Shown here: positions 32,129-41,822 of the stretch, piece by piece | Layout of the letters: every line of letters begins with the position of its first letter | Numbering within the stretch: the first letter of the stretch is position 1 | Assembly: GCA_938045815.1 (NCBI GenBank) | Contig: CALIBI010000031.1 | Location: 1 to 50,309, forward strand | Direction: 5' to 3' | Length of the DNA stretch: 50,309 nt | DNA from: an uncultured Sulfolobales archaeon | GTDB taxonomy: Archaea; Thermoproteota; Thermoprotei_A; Sulfolobales; NBVN01 | Program-made: the position numbers and the translations under genes | Notes under the pieces: model-generated | Told to the model about the DNA's origin: nothing | What the model saw: the letters and a program-made list of their open reading frames with translations, nothing else | The model's database searches: none

Positions 32129-33915
32129 ACACCTATGAATGCGTATCTCTGCTTCAAGAATATATTGGTCACGAGTATTATTAATAATTGCGTTACAACT
32201 ATGAGAACTGCCATGGCAGCAGCTAATTGAAGTCCTGCTAAGCGCCCACCGGTTAGGAAGTCTAGCATGACTGCAGTTAGTGGTTTCTGACCAGCCGCTA
32301 CAGCACCTATAGTTACTGAAACACTTGTCTCGGCTACCGAATACACGAAAGCTAGTAACGCTCCACTGAGAACGTTAAGACCTAACAAAGGCACGATTAT
32401 TGTGGCTAGGGTTCTTAATCTAGAAGCACCTAGATTCATTGCTGCTTCCTCGTAAGCTACATGTATTTGCTGAAGACCTGCGTAAATCACTCTCGTAGCG
32501 AACGGGGATCTCCTAATAGTGTAAGCTAGCACGACCAGCAACCAAGGCCCGTAACTTGAGAGAGGATCTAGAAACGTATCTTTGAAGAGTCCTGACGTAA
32601 ACATGATTATGTATCCGGAAGCTATTGCTAGACCCGGTATAGCTAGGGGGGAGGTGCTAATCAGGTCTATAACCTCATTTAACGTGTGGAGTTTGCTTCT
32701 AGCAGCTACGTACGCTGATGAGAGGCTTAAGACAATTATTAACGCCGTAGCCATAGCCGCGTATCTGAGACTGTTAGTTAGACCTGAGAGGACTTCCGGA
32801 TTAACAAGTATATTCGCGAAATGATCTAACGTGAAACCCTCTGGGTATGCTCTAGACCACCTCACACTAAAAGCTGTCACGAAAACACCTATTTGCGGCA
32901 TGGCGGTGAACAACATTATAGGCAATATCACTAAGTATATTATTAAGCTACCCACTAATCCAGGCTTTCTAACCCTAGGCATCCATCTCCCGCCCCTACT
33001 CAACATAGCGTACTGCTTCAGAGACACGTACTTCTTAATCCCGAAGAATATAGATAACGCCAGAGCTAGCAAGACTATCGCTAACGCACCAACATACGCT
33101 CCAACCTCACCAATATTCTGAGCAGCCTTAATATTACTGTAGATACTGTAGGAAAGCACGTCGTGGAATCCGTAAGCTATCGGACCTCCTAAATCCTCCA
33201 TAGAGAAGATGAAGACTACCGCAGCACCTGCTGCAAGACCAGGCAGTGAGAGAGGTAACGTAATACTCCTGAATAACTTAAAACCTTTAGCACCTAAGTT
33301 CTCGGCTTGCTCCTCCAGACTAGGGTCAATCATCATCATGCTTGAGTATATGTTCAAGTAAATTATGGGCCAGAAAGCCATAGACTGCGTTAGTATGACT
33401 CCAAACATTCTATCAACGTTAATCTTTAACGGTATTCCTAGAACAGTATTTATAATATACGAGAATAAACCATCAAAAGAAAAAAGCTTTTTTATAACGT
33501 AGGCGTTAACGAAAGGAGTCATTAATAGCGGTATGTAGGCGATAACACGCATGATTAACTTACCTCTGAACTCGTAACGCGCCATGACGAAAGCTACAAC
33601 CAAGCCTAGCAACGTAGTTATTGAAGTAACGATGGAAGCTATTATTAACGTGTTCGGTATAACACCGAAATCCCATCCTATGAAATTAACTAGAGTTGTA
33701 TTGCCTATCTGAGCCACTATCACGGGTTCCGTGGTAGAGTATGTTCTGAAGAGTCTGGGGTCACTAAATAACTCAATGAGGGAGTACCCAGTCTTAACAC
33801 CACTAACTAACCTTTCTATAGTGAAGGTTATTGGGAGTAAGATAGTCTCTACTAAAGGTAATATAAGAAATAGGGAGAACATCACGAGAGCGAAAATTAT
33901 CATAAACACTAACAC
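32125..33915 (-). CDS. Double-length ABC transporter permease (FbpB/ThiP type)
   Basis: This 596-aa membrane protein has about 12 helices. It is two fused permease domains, each with an EAA loop (EEQAENLGAKGFKLFRSITLP around 235 and YEEAAMNLGASRLRTLATIIV around 490, each a family-typical motif). Such fused permeases transport ferric iron, thiamine, phosphonates or similar small solutes with an ATPase like the next gene. No periplasmic-type binding protein is encoded next to it, so the substrate stays unknown. The frame remains open a few codons upstream of GTG 33915 without a clear start, so the N-terminus is uncertain. Confidence 0.88.
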   Translation of the reverse strand: MLVFMIIFALVMFSLFLILPLVETILLPITFTIERLVSGVKTGYSLIELFSDPRLFRTYSTTEPVIVAQIGNTTLVNFIGWDFGVIPNTLIIASIVTSITTLLGLVVAFVMARYEFRGKLIMRVIAYIPLLMTPFVNAYVIKKLFSFDGLFSYIINTVLGIPLKINVDRMFGVILTQSMAFWPIIYLNIYSSMMMIDPSLEEQAENLGAKGFKLFRSITLPLSLPGLAAGAAVVFIFSMEDLGGPIAYGFHDVLSYSIYSNIKAAQNIGEVGAYVGALAIVLLALALSIFFGIKKYVSLKQYAMLSRGGRWMPRVRKPGLVGSLIIYLVILPIMLFTAMPQIGVFVTAFSVRWSRAYPEGFTLDHFANILVNPEVLSGLTNSLRYAAMATALIIVLSLSSAYVAARSKLHTLNEVIDLISTSPLAIPGLAIASGYIIMFTSGLFKDTFLDPLSSYGPWLLVVLAYTIRRSPFATRVIYAGLQQIHVAYEEAAMNLGASRLRTLATIIVPLLGLNVLSGALLAFVYSVAETSVSVTIGAVAAGQKPLTAVMLDFLTGGRLAGLQLAAAMAVLIVVTQLLIILVTNIFLKQRYAFIGV

Positions 33916-34014
33916 GTTGTCTAAATACCTTAAACTGTTTTTTATGCTTAAGTCACTTCACCCCCAAATCTAATTTAGTTCTCAGGATATAATTTCTCTT
34001 TCGATAACACTTCT

Positions 34015-34347
34015 TCATACCTCACTATCACTCCTGGGTAAGCTTATTCTCGCAACACCGTTTCTTACCGTCACCTCACGCTTACTTAAATTAACGGGGC
34101 TTGATAGTAGTATTAACCTCTTAATATCGCGTCCCTTATATCTAAAAAACAGTTCTATTTTGAAGGCGTCAATAGGGCGTACGATTATGGAGTGTGGGTC
34201 TTGGTCCGAGACCTCAATAAATATCTTCACGTGATCAGGATACTCTCTCACCTCAACTAGTGGGTCCTGCGTTAAGTACTTGCCTGACTCCTCATATGCT
34301 GTGAAATCTTTACTCTCAGGTACTCTCTTTCTCTTCTCCTCAACCAT
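34015..34347 (-). CDS. Hsp20/alpha-crystallin-like small protein
   Basis: A 110-aa protein whose residues 30-105 follow the alpha-crystallin strand pattern: VEVREYPDHVKIFIEV, then a middle IELFFRY, then VTVRNGVARISLPR, the end of the domain. It lacks a clear C-terminal I-x-I anchor, so it may be a diverged chaperone or a targeting-factor-like Hsp20 domain. The ATG at 34347 is clear. It is upstream of the permease gene on the same strand, about 100 nt away, and probably not part of that transporter. Confidence 0.62.
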   Translation of the reverse strand: MVEEKRKRVPESKDFTAYEESGKYLTQDPLVEVREYPDHVKIFIEVSDQDPHSIIVRPIDAFKIELFFRYKGRDIKRLILLSSPVNLSKREVTVRNGVARISLPRSDSEV

Positions 34348-34543
34348 ACTTAACCTCTCCTACTTAACTACTAGGTCAGTCTACTAGGGGGTCACGCACC
34401 TAATTCAGGACCTACTAATTGCTGACCTCATGTTCTAAAGTGGTGAGGAGCTTATAAAACTTACCTGCAACACACCTTCATGGCTACATAAAGAATTAGT
34501 TGTGAGTAGAATAAAACTCTAAAGTTCCTGAAGCAATAATGTA

Positions 34544-35923
34544 TTGGGTAGCCGGGATGACGTGATGAAGGAGCCCTATAATCTTCGATGGGTAGATGTT
34601 GCTGCGTTAATTGATGCTGTAAAGCTAGCTGAGAGTATTAAGCCTTCTCAGCAAGCTAAGAGAACAGCTTTCAAAAAGTATGGTATTCTTGGAACCAGGC
34701 ACGACCCCCCACTCACCGCTATATTCTACAACATAATGTTGAGGTTAGGTCTCATAGACAACTTAATCAAGGAATTCTCAGGTGTGCTGAGCCCGCTACT
34801 CCTAGATAGCAACCTTAGAGCAACTCTCAGAGTCTTCATTGGTTTAATGGTTTTTAGTAAGGAGAGGGTTAAGTTCGAAGATCTTAATAAAATTAAGAAT
34901 AAGGTAGCTCAGTATCTCTCGGAAAGCAGTCACCCATTCACCGGCATGTGGTTTTGGGATTTAATAGATAAACTAACGAAATACGAGTATACGCCCCGGA
35001 CACCGGAGGAGGAACTAACTCTAAAGTACTTGCTACCTGCTTGGTACGTCAAGAAAATGCGTGAGTTAATTGGTGAGGAGGAAGCTGCTAAACTCTTCGA
35101 AAGCTTCCTGAAAACACCTAAAATATCTGTGAGAGTCAATACTCTGAAAGCCTCCGTTGACGAAATCCTCAAAGAACTTAAGGAGAGTAAGGTGAGGGAT
35201 TTGGAAATATCTCAGATAGTGCCTACAGTAATAAAGTTTAAGGGACCATACAACTTCGATAAATCAAGCCTCGTGAGGGAAGGAAAGATAATTATACAGG
35301 ATGAGTCAGCAGCGTTAGCAGCAATACTACTAGACCCTAAACCCGGACACGTAGTAGTTGATTTAGCTGCTGCTCCAGGAGGTAAGACAGAGTTCATAGG
35401 TGAGTTAATGAGGAATGAAGGAATTATCTACGCTTTTGACGTGAACCACAAACGTATTAAGAGAATGCAGAAACTACTTGAGAAAACCGGCATCACTATA
35501 GTTAAGATATACGAGGGAGATGGGAGAGGAGCTCCTAAAATAATTGGTGAGAACCTGGCTGACAGAGTTCTCGTAGATCCCCCATGTAGTTCTGACGGAA
35601 CCCTAATGAAGAATCACGACCTAAGATGGAGACTCATGGAGGACGAGGTTCCTAAGCTAGCACAGCTTCAGTATGAACTCCTGCTAGCAGGTCTAAAAAT
35701 TCTTAAACCAGGCGGGTATCTCTTATACTCTACTTGTTCACTCCTCAAAGAAGAGAACGAGGACGTGATACTACGTGTTATTAAGAAAAAGAAAGGGAGA
35801 ATAATACCTATTAGGGGTCCGTATGATGAGGGCTTCATCGAAGGCACTATGAGGGTGTGGCCCCATAAACACAATACGACGGGCTTCTTCTACGCTCTAC
35901 TTACTAAGGGGGATGCTACTTGA
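34544..35923 (+). CDS. NOL1/NOP2/Sun-family RNA cytosine-C5 methyltransferase
   Basis: A 459-aa SAM-dependent methyltransferase that forms 5-methylcytosine in rRNA or tRNA. The N-terminal part (1-150) resembles the NusB-like helical domain of RsmB-type enzymes. The SAM site is DLAAAPGGKT (273-282). The two cysteines of the family are Cys348 in DPPCSSDG and Cys398 in YSTCS. TTG 34544 is supported by a TATA-like AGAATAAAAC about 30 nt upstream; ATG 34565 is the alternative. The following gene overlaps by 4 nt. Confidence 0.92.
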   Translation: MGSRDDVMKEPYNLRWVDVAALIDAVKLAESIKPSQQAKRTAFKKYGILGTRHDPPLTAIFYNIMLRLGLIDNLIKEFSGVLSPLLLDSNLRATLRVFIGLMVFSKERVKFEDLNKIKNKVAQYLSESSHPFTGMWFWDLIDKLTKYEYTPRTPEEELTLKYLLPAWYVKKMRELIGEEEAAKLFESFLKTPKISVRVNTLKASVDEILKELKESKVRDLEISQIVPTVIKFKGPYNFDKSSLVREGKIIIQDESAALAAILLDPKPGHVVVDLAAAPGGKTEFIGELMRNEGIIYAFDVNHKRIKRMQKLLEKTGITIVKIYEGDGRGAPKIIGENLADRVLVDPPCSSDGTLMKNHDLRWRLMEDEVPKLAQLQYELLLAGLKILKPGGYLLYSTCSLLKEENEDVILRVIKKKKGRIIPIRGPYDEGFIEGTMRVWPHKHNTTGFFYALLTKGDAT

Positions 35924-36630
35924 GTCCAGTACCGCGTCATAAAATCCAGAGAATACCGGAATTTAGGGAAGTAATTTATGATGAGAAGAAATGGGATTTA
36001 TTAGCTAAGTTGAGATCAAGAGCTATTCACGTGATAGAGGACCTAAGTAAGTGCGGGGTAGATGCTGTTGCTCACGGCTCCCTAGCAAGAGGGGACGTAA
36101 CGCTCACTAGCGATATAGACATAGTGATAACGTATTTGGTTCAGCCCTACAAAGTTATTTTCTGTTTGGAGGAGCGTGGCTACACTGTACACAAGCAATA
36201 CATCGTGAAAGCTACTCCCGCATCAACGCCTAAAGCCTACGTAGAACTAGATGTCGAAGGGAGAGAAGTGATTTCATTCCCGCTCAAAGAAACAAGCCCT
36301 ACGGAATGGGAATTCTATAAGTTTGGTGGGATCGCAACGCTTGAAGACCTGAAAAAGAATATCAGGAAACCAGGTGTTAATAAAAACCTAGTCCTGATAG
36401 TGCCTACGGATAAGGGACATCTTGAAGCACCCGTCATCAACTATGAAGGTTACGTTGCTTCACTTCTCAAGATTTCTATTAACGTTGTTAATGAGAGAGT
36501 CAGATTACTGAGTAGACGGGATCAAGTCGGTAGGACGGGGACGTACCTTAAATACGTCCTAAGAATTGGAGAAAGTTTTGAGGAAGCACTCTCCAAACTA
36601 ATTAAGGAGGGGAAGCTGGAATTAAGCTAA
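35920..36630 (+). CDS. Nucleotidyltransferase domain protein (pol beta superfamily)
   Basis: A 236-aa protein with the nucleotidyltransferase signature GSLARGDVTLTSDIDIVI at residues 53-70. Gly53-Ser54 and the metal-binding Asp65 and Asp67 are present. The C-terminal part (about 170-225) is helical and positively charged. Its TTG overlaps the methyltransferase stop (TTGA) and is preceded by GGGGGATG, so the two are co-expressed; an RNA-related substrate is therefore possible. It is too short to be a CCA-adding enzyme. The substrate is unknown. Confidence 0.82.
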   Translation: MSPVPRHKIQRIPEFREVIYDEKKWDLLAKLRSRAIHVIEDLSKCGVDAVAHGSLARGDVTLTSDIDIVITYLVQPYKVIFCLEERGYTVHKQYIVKATPASTPKAYVELDVEGREVISFPLKETSPTEWEFYKFGGIATLEDLKKNIRKPGVNKNLVLIVPTDKGHLEAPVINYEGYVASLLKISINVVNERVRLLSRRDQVGRTGTYLKYVLRIGESFEEALSKLIKEGKLELS

Positions 36631-36701
36631 GAATAGGAGCTAGACTAGTAGGAAAACAGCACTACTGAGACCTCCTAACCTAAAAACTAGCTCATCCTCA
36701 A

Positions 36702-37550
36702 CTATCTTAGTGTTCGCGTTACTTCATTGAACTTACTGACAAACTGTTTAGCTTTCTCGACATCTAGGGGGTTGCCTGCCTTACCGTTTATCTTGATGTA
36801 TGAACCTACTATGACTCCGTCAGCATTCATCATTAGCTTTTCAAGATTCTCAGGTCTTGCACCACTACCTACTATGACTGGTACTGGTGAGACATTCTTT
36901 ATTTTGCTTAAGAACTCAATACTTGGTTCTTCCCCGGTCCTCAGACCAGTCACTATTAGCGCGTCCGCTTTCCCTCTTTCTACAGCATCCATAACTAGCT
37001 CTCTCATCAGTTCTTCATCGTTTACATCACTCTTCATAGAGCTCTGCTCCCTGTAAGTTAGGTAGTTTAAGCTAGCTCCGTGCTTGCAGAGAATATCAGC
37101 ATATACCTTAATACCTGGATAATTAAACCTAATATTCCTAAGTCTAGGTGCTTCAGGTTCTATGATTCCTGAATCCGTTAAGAGGGTCTCGATTAACGAG
37201 TTTACTCTAATGAATTTAGCTCCTGCAGCTAATGCTACTGAGTAAGCTTCAAGACCTGAGTTTCTCAGCAGGTTAACTCCTACGTCAATACTAACAGACC
37301 TAACAACCTCTCTAGTTATGACGGTAAATACAGATAATGTTAAAGGGTCTTTAACTCTCTTTAAGAAAGGAGCGTCCCCAAAATTCTCGATAATGAGTCC
37401 GCTAAACCCTAACTCCTCAAGCAGTTTAGATTCTTTGACAGCTCTCTCCAAAATCTCCTCAACCTTAACCTCACTAACGTAATGAGTACTAGGTAGTCTA
37501 GGAAGATGTATCACACCAATTAATAATTTTCCTGATGCAGTAGTATTCAC
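36702..37550 (-). CDS. BtpA/SgcQ-family TIM-barrel protein
   Basis: A 282-aa protein matching the BtpA family: IGVIHLPRLPST at the start, LIIENFGDAPFLKRV, VGVNLLRNSGLEAYSVALAAG and FIRVNSL in order, ending with VIVGSGARPENLEKLM and DGVIVGSYIK. The barrel resembles phosphate-binding TIM enzymes. The cyanobacterial member affects photosystem I, but non-photosynthetic members have no settled role; a sugar or nucleoside catabolic step is likely. It starts with ATG and is divergent from the DUF1464 gene. Confidence 0.85.
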   Translation of the reverse strand: MNTTASGKLLIGVIHLPRLPSTHYVSEVKVEEILERAVKESKLLEELGFSGLIIENFGDAPFLKRVKDPLTLSVFTVITREVVRSVSIDVGVNLLRNSGLEAYSVALAAGAKFIRVNSLIETLLTDSGIIEPEAPRLRNIRFNYPGIKVYADILCKHGASLNYLTYREQSSMKSDVNDEELMRELVMDAVERGKADALIVTGLRTGEEPSIEFLSKIKNVSPVPVIVGSGARPENLEKLMMNADGVIVGSYIKINGKAGNPLDVEKAKQFVSKFNEVTRTLR

Positions 37551-37625
37551 TCAACACCACCTCAATCAACACTAGTTTTTAGGAAATTATTTAATGTTTT
37601 AAGTAAAGATTTACGAAATAATTCG

Positions 37626-38783
37626 GTGTGTCCGTGTTTGAGGGTAGTAGGGATAGACCCAGGGACTAAAACGATAGATTTATGCTTGCTTGAAGACGGT
37701 GTGGTGAAGGGTGAGGTAGTTCTTGAATCTAGTGAGGTAGCGTTTAAACCTGAACTACTCGTGAGAGCTATCGAGAAACTATCTCCATACGACCTCATAG
37801 TAGGTCCGTCAGGTTACGGTGTTGAGGTAACGTATCTTGACGAAATACCTGATGAGGTTTTTGAGGAGTGGTATTACACCTACATACTCTTAACAAGTAA
37901 AGACGAGATTGAGCAAGGTATTGCCAGAGGTGACGTAGGTTCTTACGTTTACTACGCCATGGCTAAGACCGTAGCGGAATTTAAGAAGCGTCGACTTCCA
38001 GTAGTTTTTATACCAGGCATCATAAACCTACCTACGGTTCAGAACTTTAAGAAACTAAACAAAGTTGATCTAGGAACCGCGGATAAGTTAGCGGTAACTG
38101 TTCTTGCAGTGCACCTACAATCCGAGAGACTCAACATACCGTACAGTAAAACCTCCCTCATTCTATCTGAGCTAGGCTTTGGCTATAACGCGGTTGTGGG
38201 GGTTAGTGAAGGCCTTATTAAAGACGCGTTCGGCGGAACCACAATGCCTGGCCCCGGATTCCTGTCTATGGGTTGCGCTGACTTAGAGCTTGTTCAGCTC
38301 GTAAAGAATTGGTCAAAGACTGATGTATTTACTGGGGGGATTTCCTACGCGTCAGGCTGCAAGACACCTCAGGAGTTAGTTCAGTGTTACGCTACCAGAC
38401 CCGAATGCGTTGATTTACTGAATTCCATGATTGATGGTGTCATGAAAGCCATCCACGCCCTAACATACAGTGTTGGTATACCTAAAGAAATACTTTATTC
38501 AGGAAGAATCTCCAGAATTGACTTAATCAGGAATACGTTAATAGAGAATCTCAGAAAATCTACTATTTTAGGCTCAGTAAAGACGTTGCCGGTAGGAAAC
38601 CTACCGGGTGCTCACAAAACCAAAGAAACCGCGCAAGGCTACGCGTTAGTTGGAGACGGCGTAGCAGGCGGTGTTTTCAGGGAATTAATAAATCATATGC
38701 GTATTAAGGAAGCTAGAGGGAACGCGCTCGACTACGTAAATCACCCTAAATTCAGTAAAGAAAAACTTGTTAGGTTTAAATGA
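37626..38783 (+). CDS. DUF1464-family ASKHA-type protein (predicted kinase fold)
   Basis: This 385-aa archaeal protein begins with the ASKHA nucleotide-binding motif GIDPGTKTIDLCLLEDG. It contains KVDLGTADKLAVTV in the middle and a long C-terminal domain with GDGVAGGVF near residue 345. DUF1464 proteins are relatives of butyrate/acetate kinases and sugar kinases with no proven activity. GTG 37626 or TTG 37638 (just before the motif) may be the start. It stands alone between divergent BtpA and a 257-nt gap. Confidence 0.8.
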   Translation: MCPCLRVVGIDPGTKTIDLCLLEDGVVKGEVVLESSEVAFKPELLVRAIEKLSPYDLIVGPSGYGVEVTYLDEIPDEVFEEWYYTYILLTSKDEIEQGIARGDVGSYVYYAMAKTVAEFKKRRLPVVFIPGIINLPTVQNFKKLNKVDLGTADKLAVTVLAVHLQSERLNIPYSKTSLILSELGFGYNAVVGVSEGLIKDAFGGTTMPGPGFLSMGCADLELVQLVKNWSKTDVFTGGISYASGCKTPQELVQCYATRPECVDLLNSMIDGVMKAIHALTYSVGIPKEILYSGRISRIDLIRNTLIENLRKSTILGSVKTLPVGNLPGAHKTKETAQGYALVGDGVAGGVFRELINHMRIKEARGNALDYVNHPKFSKEKLVRFK

Positions 38784-38901
38784 ATCTTCTAGTTATTCGG
38801 GAGAGGATCTAAGAGATTGAGGGGTATAAGTCTTTGCTGTAGTTAACGAATTGCTTTAGAGTGAAGACGAATCTTTATGCTTGGCGTGTTCTTACTCCTG
38901 G

Positions 38902-38939
38902 TAAACATGGTTGATGCTAATAAACATAGTTGACGTTAA
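38902..38939 (+). repeat. Tandem imperfect 19-nt repeat upstream of the aminotransferase gene
   Basis: Two adjacent 19-nt units read TAAACATGGTTGATGCTAA (38902-38920) and TAAACATAGTTGACGTTAA (38921-38939), identical at 16 of 19 positions. An inverted copy of their GTAAACAT end, ATGTTTAC, lies at 38982-38989. All are 50-140 nt upstream of TTG 39041, around an AT-rich promoter. This layout suggests operator sites for a regulator of the amino-acid catabolism genes. The rest of the gap 38784-39040 has no gene. Confidence 0.5.
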
Positions 38940-39040
38940 TTTTGTTTTAATTATGCTTAAAACGTGTAAATATTATTTATTATGTTTACGTAAATTCTAT
39001 GTTTTAATGTCTTTATTAGAGTAAGGTATGGTGGCTAATT

Positions 39041-40393
39041 TTGTGGGATTATAAGAAGCCCTCAATAGTTGTTACACCTCCCGGTCCTAAAGCACTTGAG
39101 TGGATTAAGCGTGATGAAGCATTACTCTCAACTTCTCTAACTAGAACAGCTCCTTTAGTCCCTGCAGAGACTGGTTATGTCTGGATTAAAGACGTTGACG
39201 GGAATGTTTTTCTTGATTTTGGTTCCGGGATTGCTGTGACGAACGTGGGTCACAGACACCCGAGAGTCGTTAAAGCGTTAAAGGAAGTAGTTGATATGCT
39301 TGATCACACGAATTCTTGTGATTTCTATAGTCATCTCCAGGTATTGTATGCAGAGAAGCTACTCCCACTAGTACCGGGCGATTTCAAAAAGAGGATATTC
39401 TTCGGTAACTCAGGAACTGAGTCAGTAGAGTGTGCTTTGAAAGCTGTTAAGTGGCATTCTCCAGGCAAGCCCTACATACTGGGTTTCGTGCCAGGTTTTC
39501 ATGGGAGAACTATGGGTTCACTATCTTTCACTACTACGAAGTTGAGTGCTAGGAGAAGGTTCTTCCCCTTCATGGTCGGAGCTATTCACGTGCCCTTCCC
39601 CAACACGTATAGGTGTCCCTTCAAAGGTCTTGAAGAGGATGAATGCGTTGAGGCAGTTCTCTCGTATATTGAGGACTTTCTGTTCCAGCACGTAGTCCCG
39701 CCTGATGAAGTTGCTGGAGCAATAATAGAACCAATACTTGGTGCTGGCGGGGTAGTACCAGCACCTGAGAGGTTTCTAAGAGAATTATACAGAATGAGTA
39801 GAAAGTATGGTTTCTACTTAATAATAGATGAGGTCCAGACAGGATTTGGTAGGACAGGTAAGTTATGGGCAGTGCAACACTACGATGGCGTAATACCTGA
39901 CGTCATGACAATGTCTAAAGCGGCTGCGAACGGACTGCCGTTCGGTCCGTGCGTTGCTAGAGCAGAGCTGCTTGAGTGGGATCCTGATGCTCACGAGAAT
40001 ACGTTAGGTGGTAACCCCATAGTTGTGGCTGCTGCAATAGCTGTTCTAGACGTGATCTTGGAAGAGAAACTCCCAGAAAACGCCGCTAAGCAGGGAGAAT
40101 ACCTGATGAGGAGATTGAACGAGCTTAAGGATAAGTATGAGGAAGTAGGTGATGTGAGGGGTAAGGGGTTAATGATTGGTGTTGAGTTCGTCAAGAGTAA
40201 GGAAACTAGAGAACCTAACAAGAAATTCAGAGAGAAAGTTATAGAGGAAGCTTTCAAGAGAGGTCTAATATTGTTGGGTGCAGGAATCTCGTCTCTAAGA
40301 CTTCAACCACCACTCGTTATTAGGGAGGAGCACGTTGACGTAGCTGTTGAAATACTAGAAGAATCTATAAAGAGTGCTAAAACTCACATGTAA
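39041..40393 (+). CDS. Class III aminotransferase, PLP-dependent (GABA aminotransferase-like)
   Basis: A 450-aa pyridoxal-phosphate enzyme of fold type I. The cofactor lysine is Lys293 (MSKAAANGLP), the ring-binding aspartate is Asp263 (IIDEVQTGFGRTG) and the phosphate loop is GNSGTESVE (122-130). Archaeal relatives include 4-aminobutyrate and ornithine aminotransferases and a broad amino-acid racemase, so the exact reaction is open. It starts with TTG 39041 and GGTGG a few nt upstream. Only 11 nt separate it from the acyl-CoA synthetase gene, and IorAB follows, pointing to amino-acid fermentation. Confidence 0.9.
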   Translation: MWDYKKPSIVVTPPGPKALEWIKRDEALLSTSLTRTAPLVPAETGYVWIKDVDGNVFLDFGSGIAVTNVGHRHPRVVKALKEVVDMLDHTNSCDFYSHLQVLYAEKLLPLVPGDFKKRIFFGNSGTESVECALKAVKWHSPGKPYILGFVPGFHGRTMGSLSFTTTKLSARRRFFPFMVGAIHVPFPNTYRCPFKGLEEDECVEAVLSYIEDFLFQHVVPPDEVAGAIIEPILGAGGVVPAPERFLRELYRMSRKYGFYLIIDEVQTGFGRTGKLWAVQHYDGVIPDVMTMSKAAANGLPFGPCVARAELLEWDPDAHENTLGGNPIVVAAAIAVLDVILEEKLPENAAKQGEYLMRRLNELKDKYEEVGDVRGKGLMIGVEFVKSKETREPNKKFREKVIEEAFKRGLILLGAGISSLRLQPPLVIREEHVDVAVEILEESIKSAKTHM

Positions 40394-40404
40394 GAGGTTT
40401 AGGC

Positions 40405-41781
40405 ATGGAGTCGGAAATAAAGCTGCTTTTCGAACCTAAGTCTGTAGCGGTTATAGGTGCTTCAAGAGATCCCGCTAAAACAGGGCATATAATACTCAAG
40501 AATATAGTTGAGGGGGGCTATAAGGGGGAGATATACCCAATCAACCCAGCAACGAACGAGATTCTTGGTTTGAGATGCCATAAGTCTGTTCTCGAGGTTC
40601 CCGCAAGCATAGATTTAGCTGTTGTCGTAGTTCCTGCTAGGCTAGTACCTAACGTAATCGATGAGTTAAGCATTAAGGGTGTTAGAGCAACCGTAATTAT
40701 TTCCGGCGGGTTTAGAGAAACCGGAACTCAGGAAGGTCTTAGGTTGGAGGAGGAGCTTAAGAGCAGAGCTAGTAGAGGTAACGTAAGGGTTTTAGGACCT
40801 AATTGTCAAGGGGTAAATAACCCACACGTTGGTTTATGCGCTTCATGGCCCCTAGTAAGAAGTAAAGGACCTATAGCTATAATATCGCAGAGCGGCACGA
40901 TAGCAGCGGCTCTTGAGTTGTGGGCTGAGGAGGAAGGTATTGGCATAAGTAAGATGGCTACTCTAGGGAATAAAATCGATGTGGATGAGACTGACTTGCT
41001 AGAGTACCTTAAAGACGATGCTGACACGAAATCCATAGCTATGTATATAGAGAGTGTTAGAGATGGGCGGAGATTCTTGAGGGTAGCTATAGAGACTAGC
41101 CGTAAAAAACCTGTAGTAGTGCTTAAATCAGGCAGGACTCCCTCAGGTATGAAGGCAGTAGCCTCACATACTGGGTCTCTAGCAGGTTCTTACGCTATTT
41201 ATCGCTCAGCCTTTAGAAAAGCTGGGATCGTTGTTGCTGACACTATAGAGGAACTCTACGACATAGCTAAGGGTTTGGCTTTGCTACCTAGAACAGAAGG
41301 AGACCGAATTCAGATAGTTACTTCCTCGGGTGGTTCAGGGATAGTGTCTGTAGATTATGCGGAGACTCTTAACTTAAGATTAGCTAACCTGAGTGAATCA
41401 TCTAAGGAAAACCTACGTAGTGAGCTACCACCTCACTGCATAGTAGGTAATCCACTAGATCTCACAGGAGATGCTGACGCCGCAAGATATGATAGAGTCT
41501 TGAAGATTTTAGTAGGAGATCCTAACATAGACGTAATCCTGACTATATTCGGTGATCCAATACCTAACGCCAGCGACGTAATTAAGAAATGGTTTAATTC
41601 GGGGAAAACAATAGTTCCAGTATACATAGGTGGTGGTGCTGTAGAAGCTGTAGAGAGGAGGAAAATGCATGAGTCTCAAATCCCAACCTTCAAAACCCCT
41701 GAAAGAGCAGTAAAGGTTGTGAGAGCATTAATAGATTACACCAGGTTTTTAAGAACAGTGAGTGAGGATCTCGAAAGTTGA
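40405..41781 (+). CDS. ADP-forming acyl-CoA synthetase alpha subunit
   Basis: A 458-aa alpha subunit of the archaeal ADP-forming acetyl/aryl-acetyl-CoA synthetase, which makes ATP from an acyl-CoA. It has the CoA-binding Rossmann domain (KSVAVIGASRDPAKTGHIIL from about residue 12) and the two succinyl-CoA-ligase-like domains with catalytic His255 (ASHTGSLAG). The ATP-grasp beta subunit is neither fused nor adjacent. It is in an operon with the aminotransferase and upstream of IorAB, so its natural substrates may be aryl-acetyl-CoAs from aromatic amino acids. Confidence 0.92.
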   Translation: MESEIKLLFEPKSVAVIGASRDPAKTGHIILKNIVEGGYKGEIYPINPATNEILGLRCHKSVLEVPASIDLAVVVVPARLVPNVIDELSIKGVRATVIISGGFRETGTQEGLRLEEELKSRASRGNVRVLGPNCQGVNNPHVGLCASWPLVRSKGPIAIISQSGTIAAALELWAEEEGIGISKMATLGNKIDVDETDLLEYLKDDADTKSIAMYIESVRDGRRFLRVAIETSRKKPVVVLKSGRTPSGMKAVASHTGSLAGSYAIYRSAFRKAGIVVADTIEELYDIAKGLALLPRTEGDRIQIVTSSGGSGIVSVDYAETLNLRLANLSESSKENLRSELPPHCIVGNPLDLTGDADAARYDRVLKILVGDPNIDVILTIFGDPIPNASDVIKKWFNSGKTIVPVYIGGGAVEAVERRKMHESQIPTFKTPERAVKVVRALIDYTRFLRTVSEDLES

Positions 41782-41822
41782 TTACTCCGTTAAAGTTCTA
41801 GCTACTTTAGCTTCCGAGCTAA

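Noticed and set aside
34373-34428. AGGTCAG...CTGACCT inverted repeat (7-bp arms, 42-nt loop) as a structured RNA or C/D sRNA
   Set aside because: The arms are short, the loop shows no consistent helices, and no proper C box accompanies the CTGA strings.
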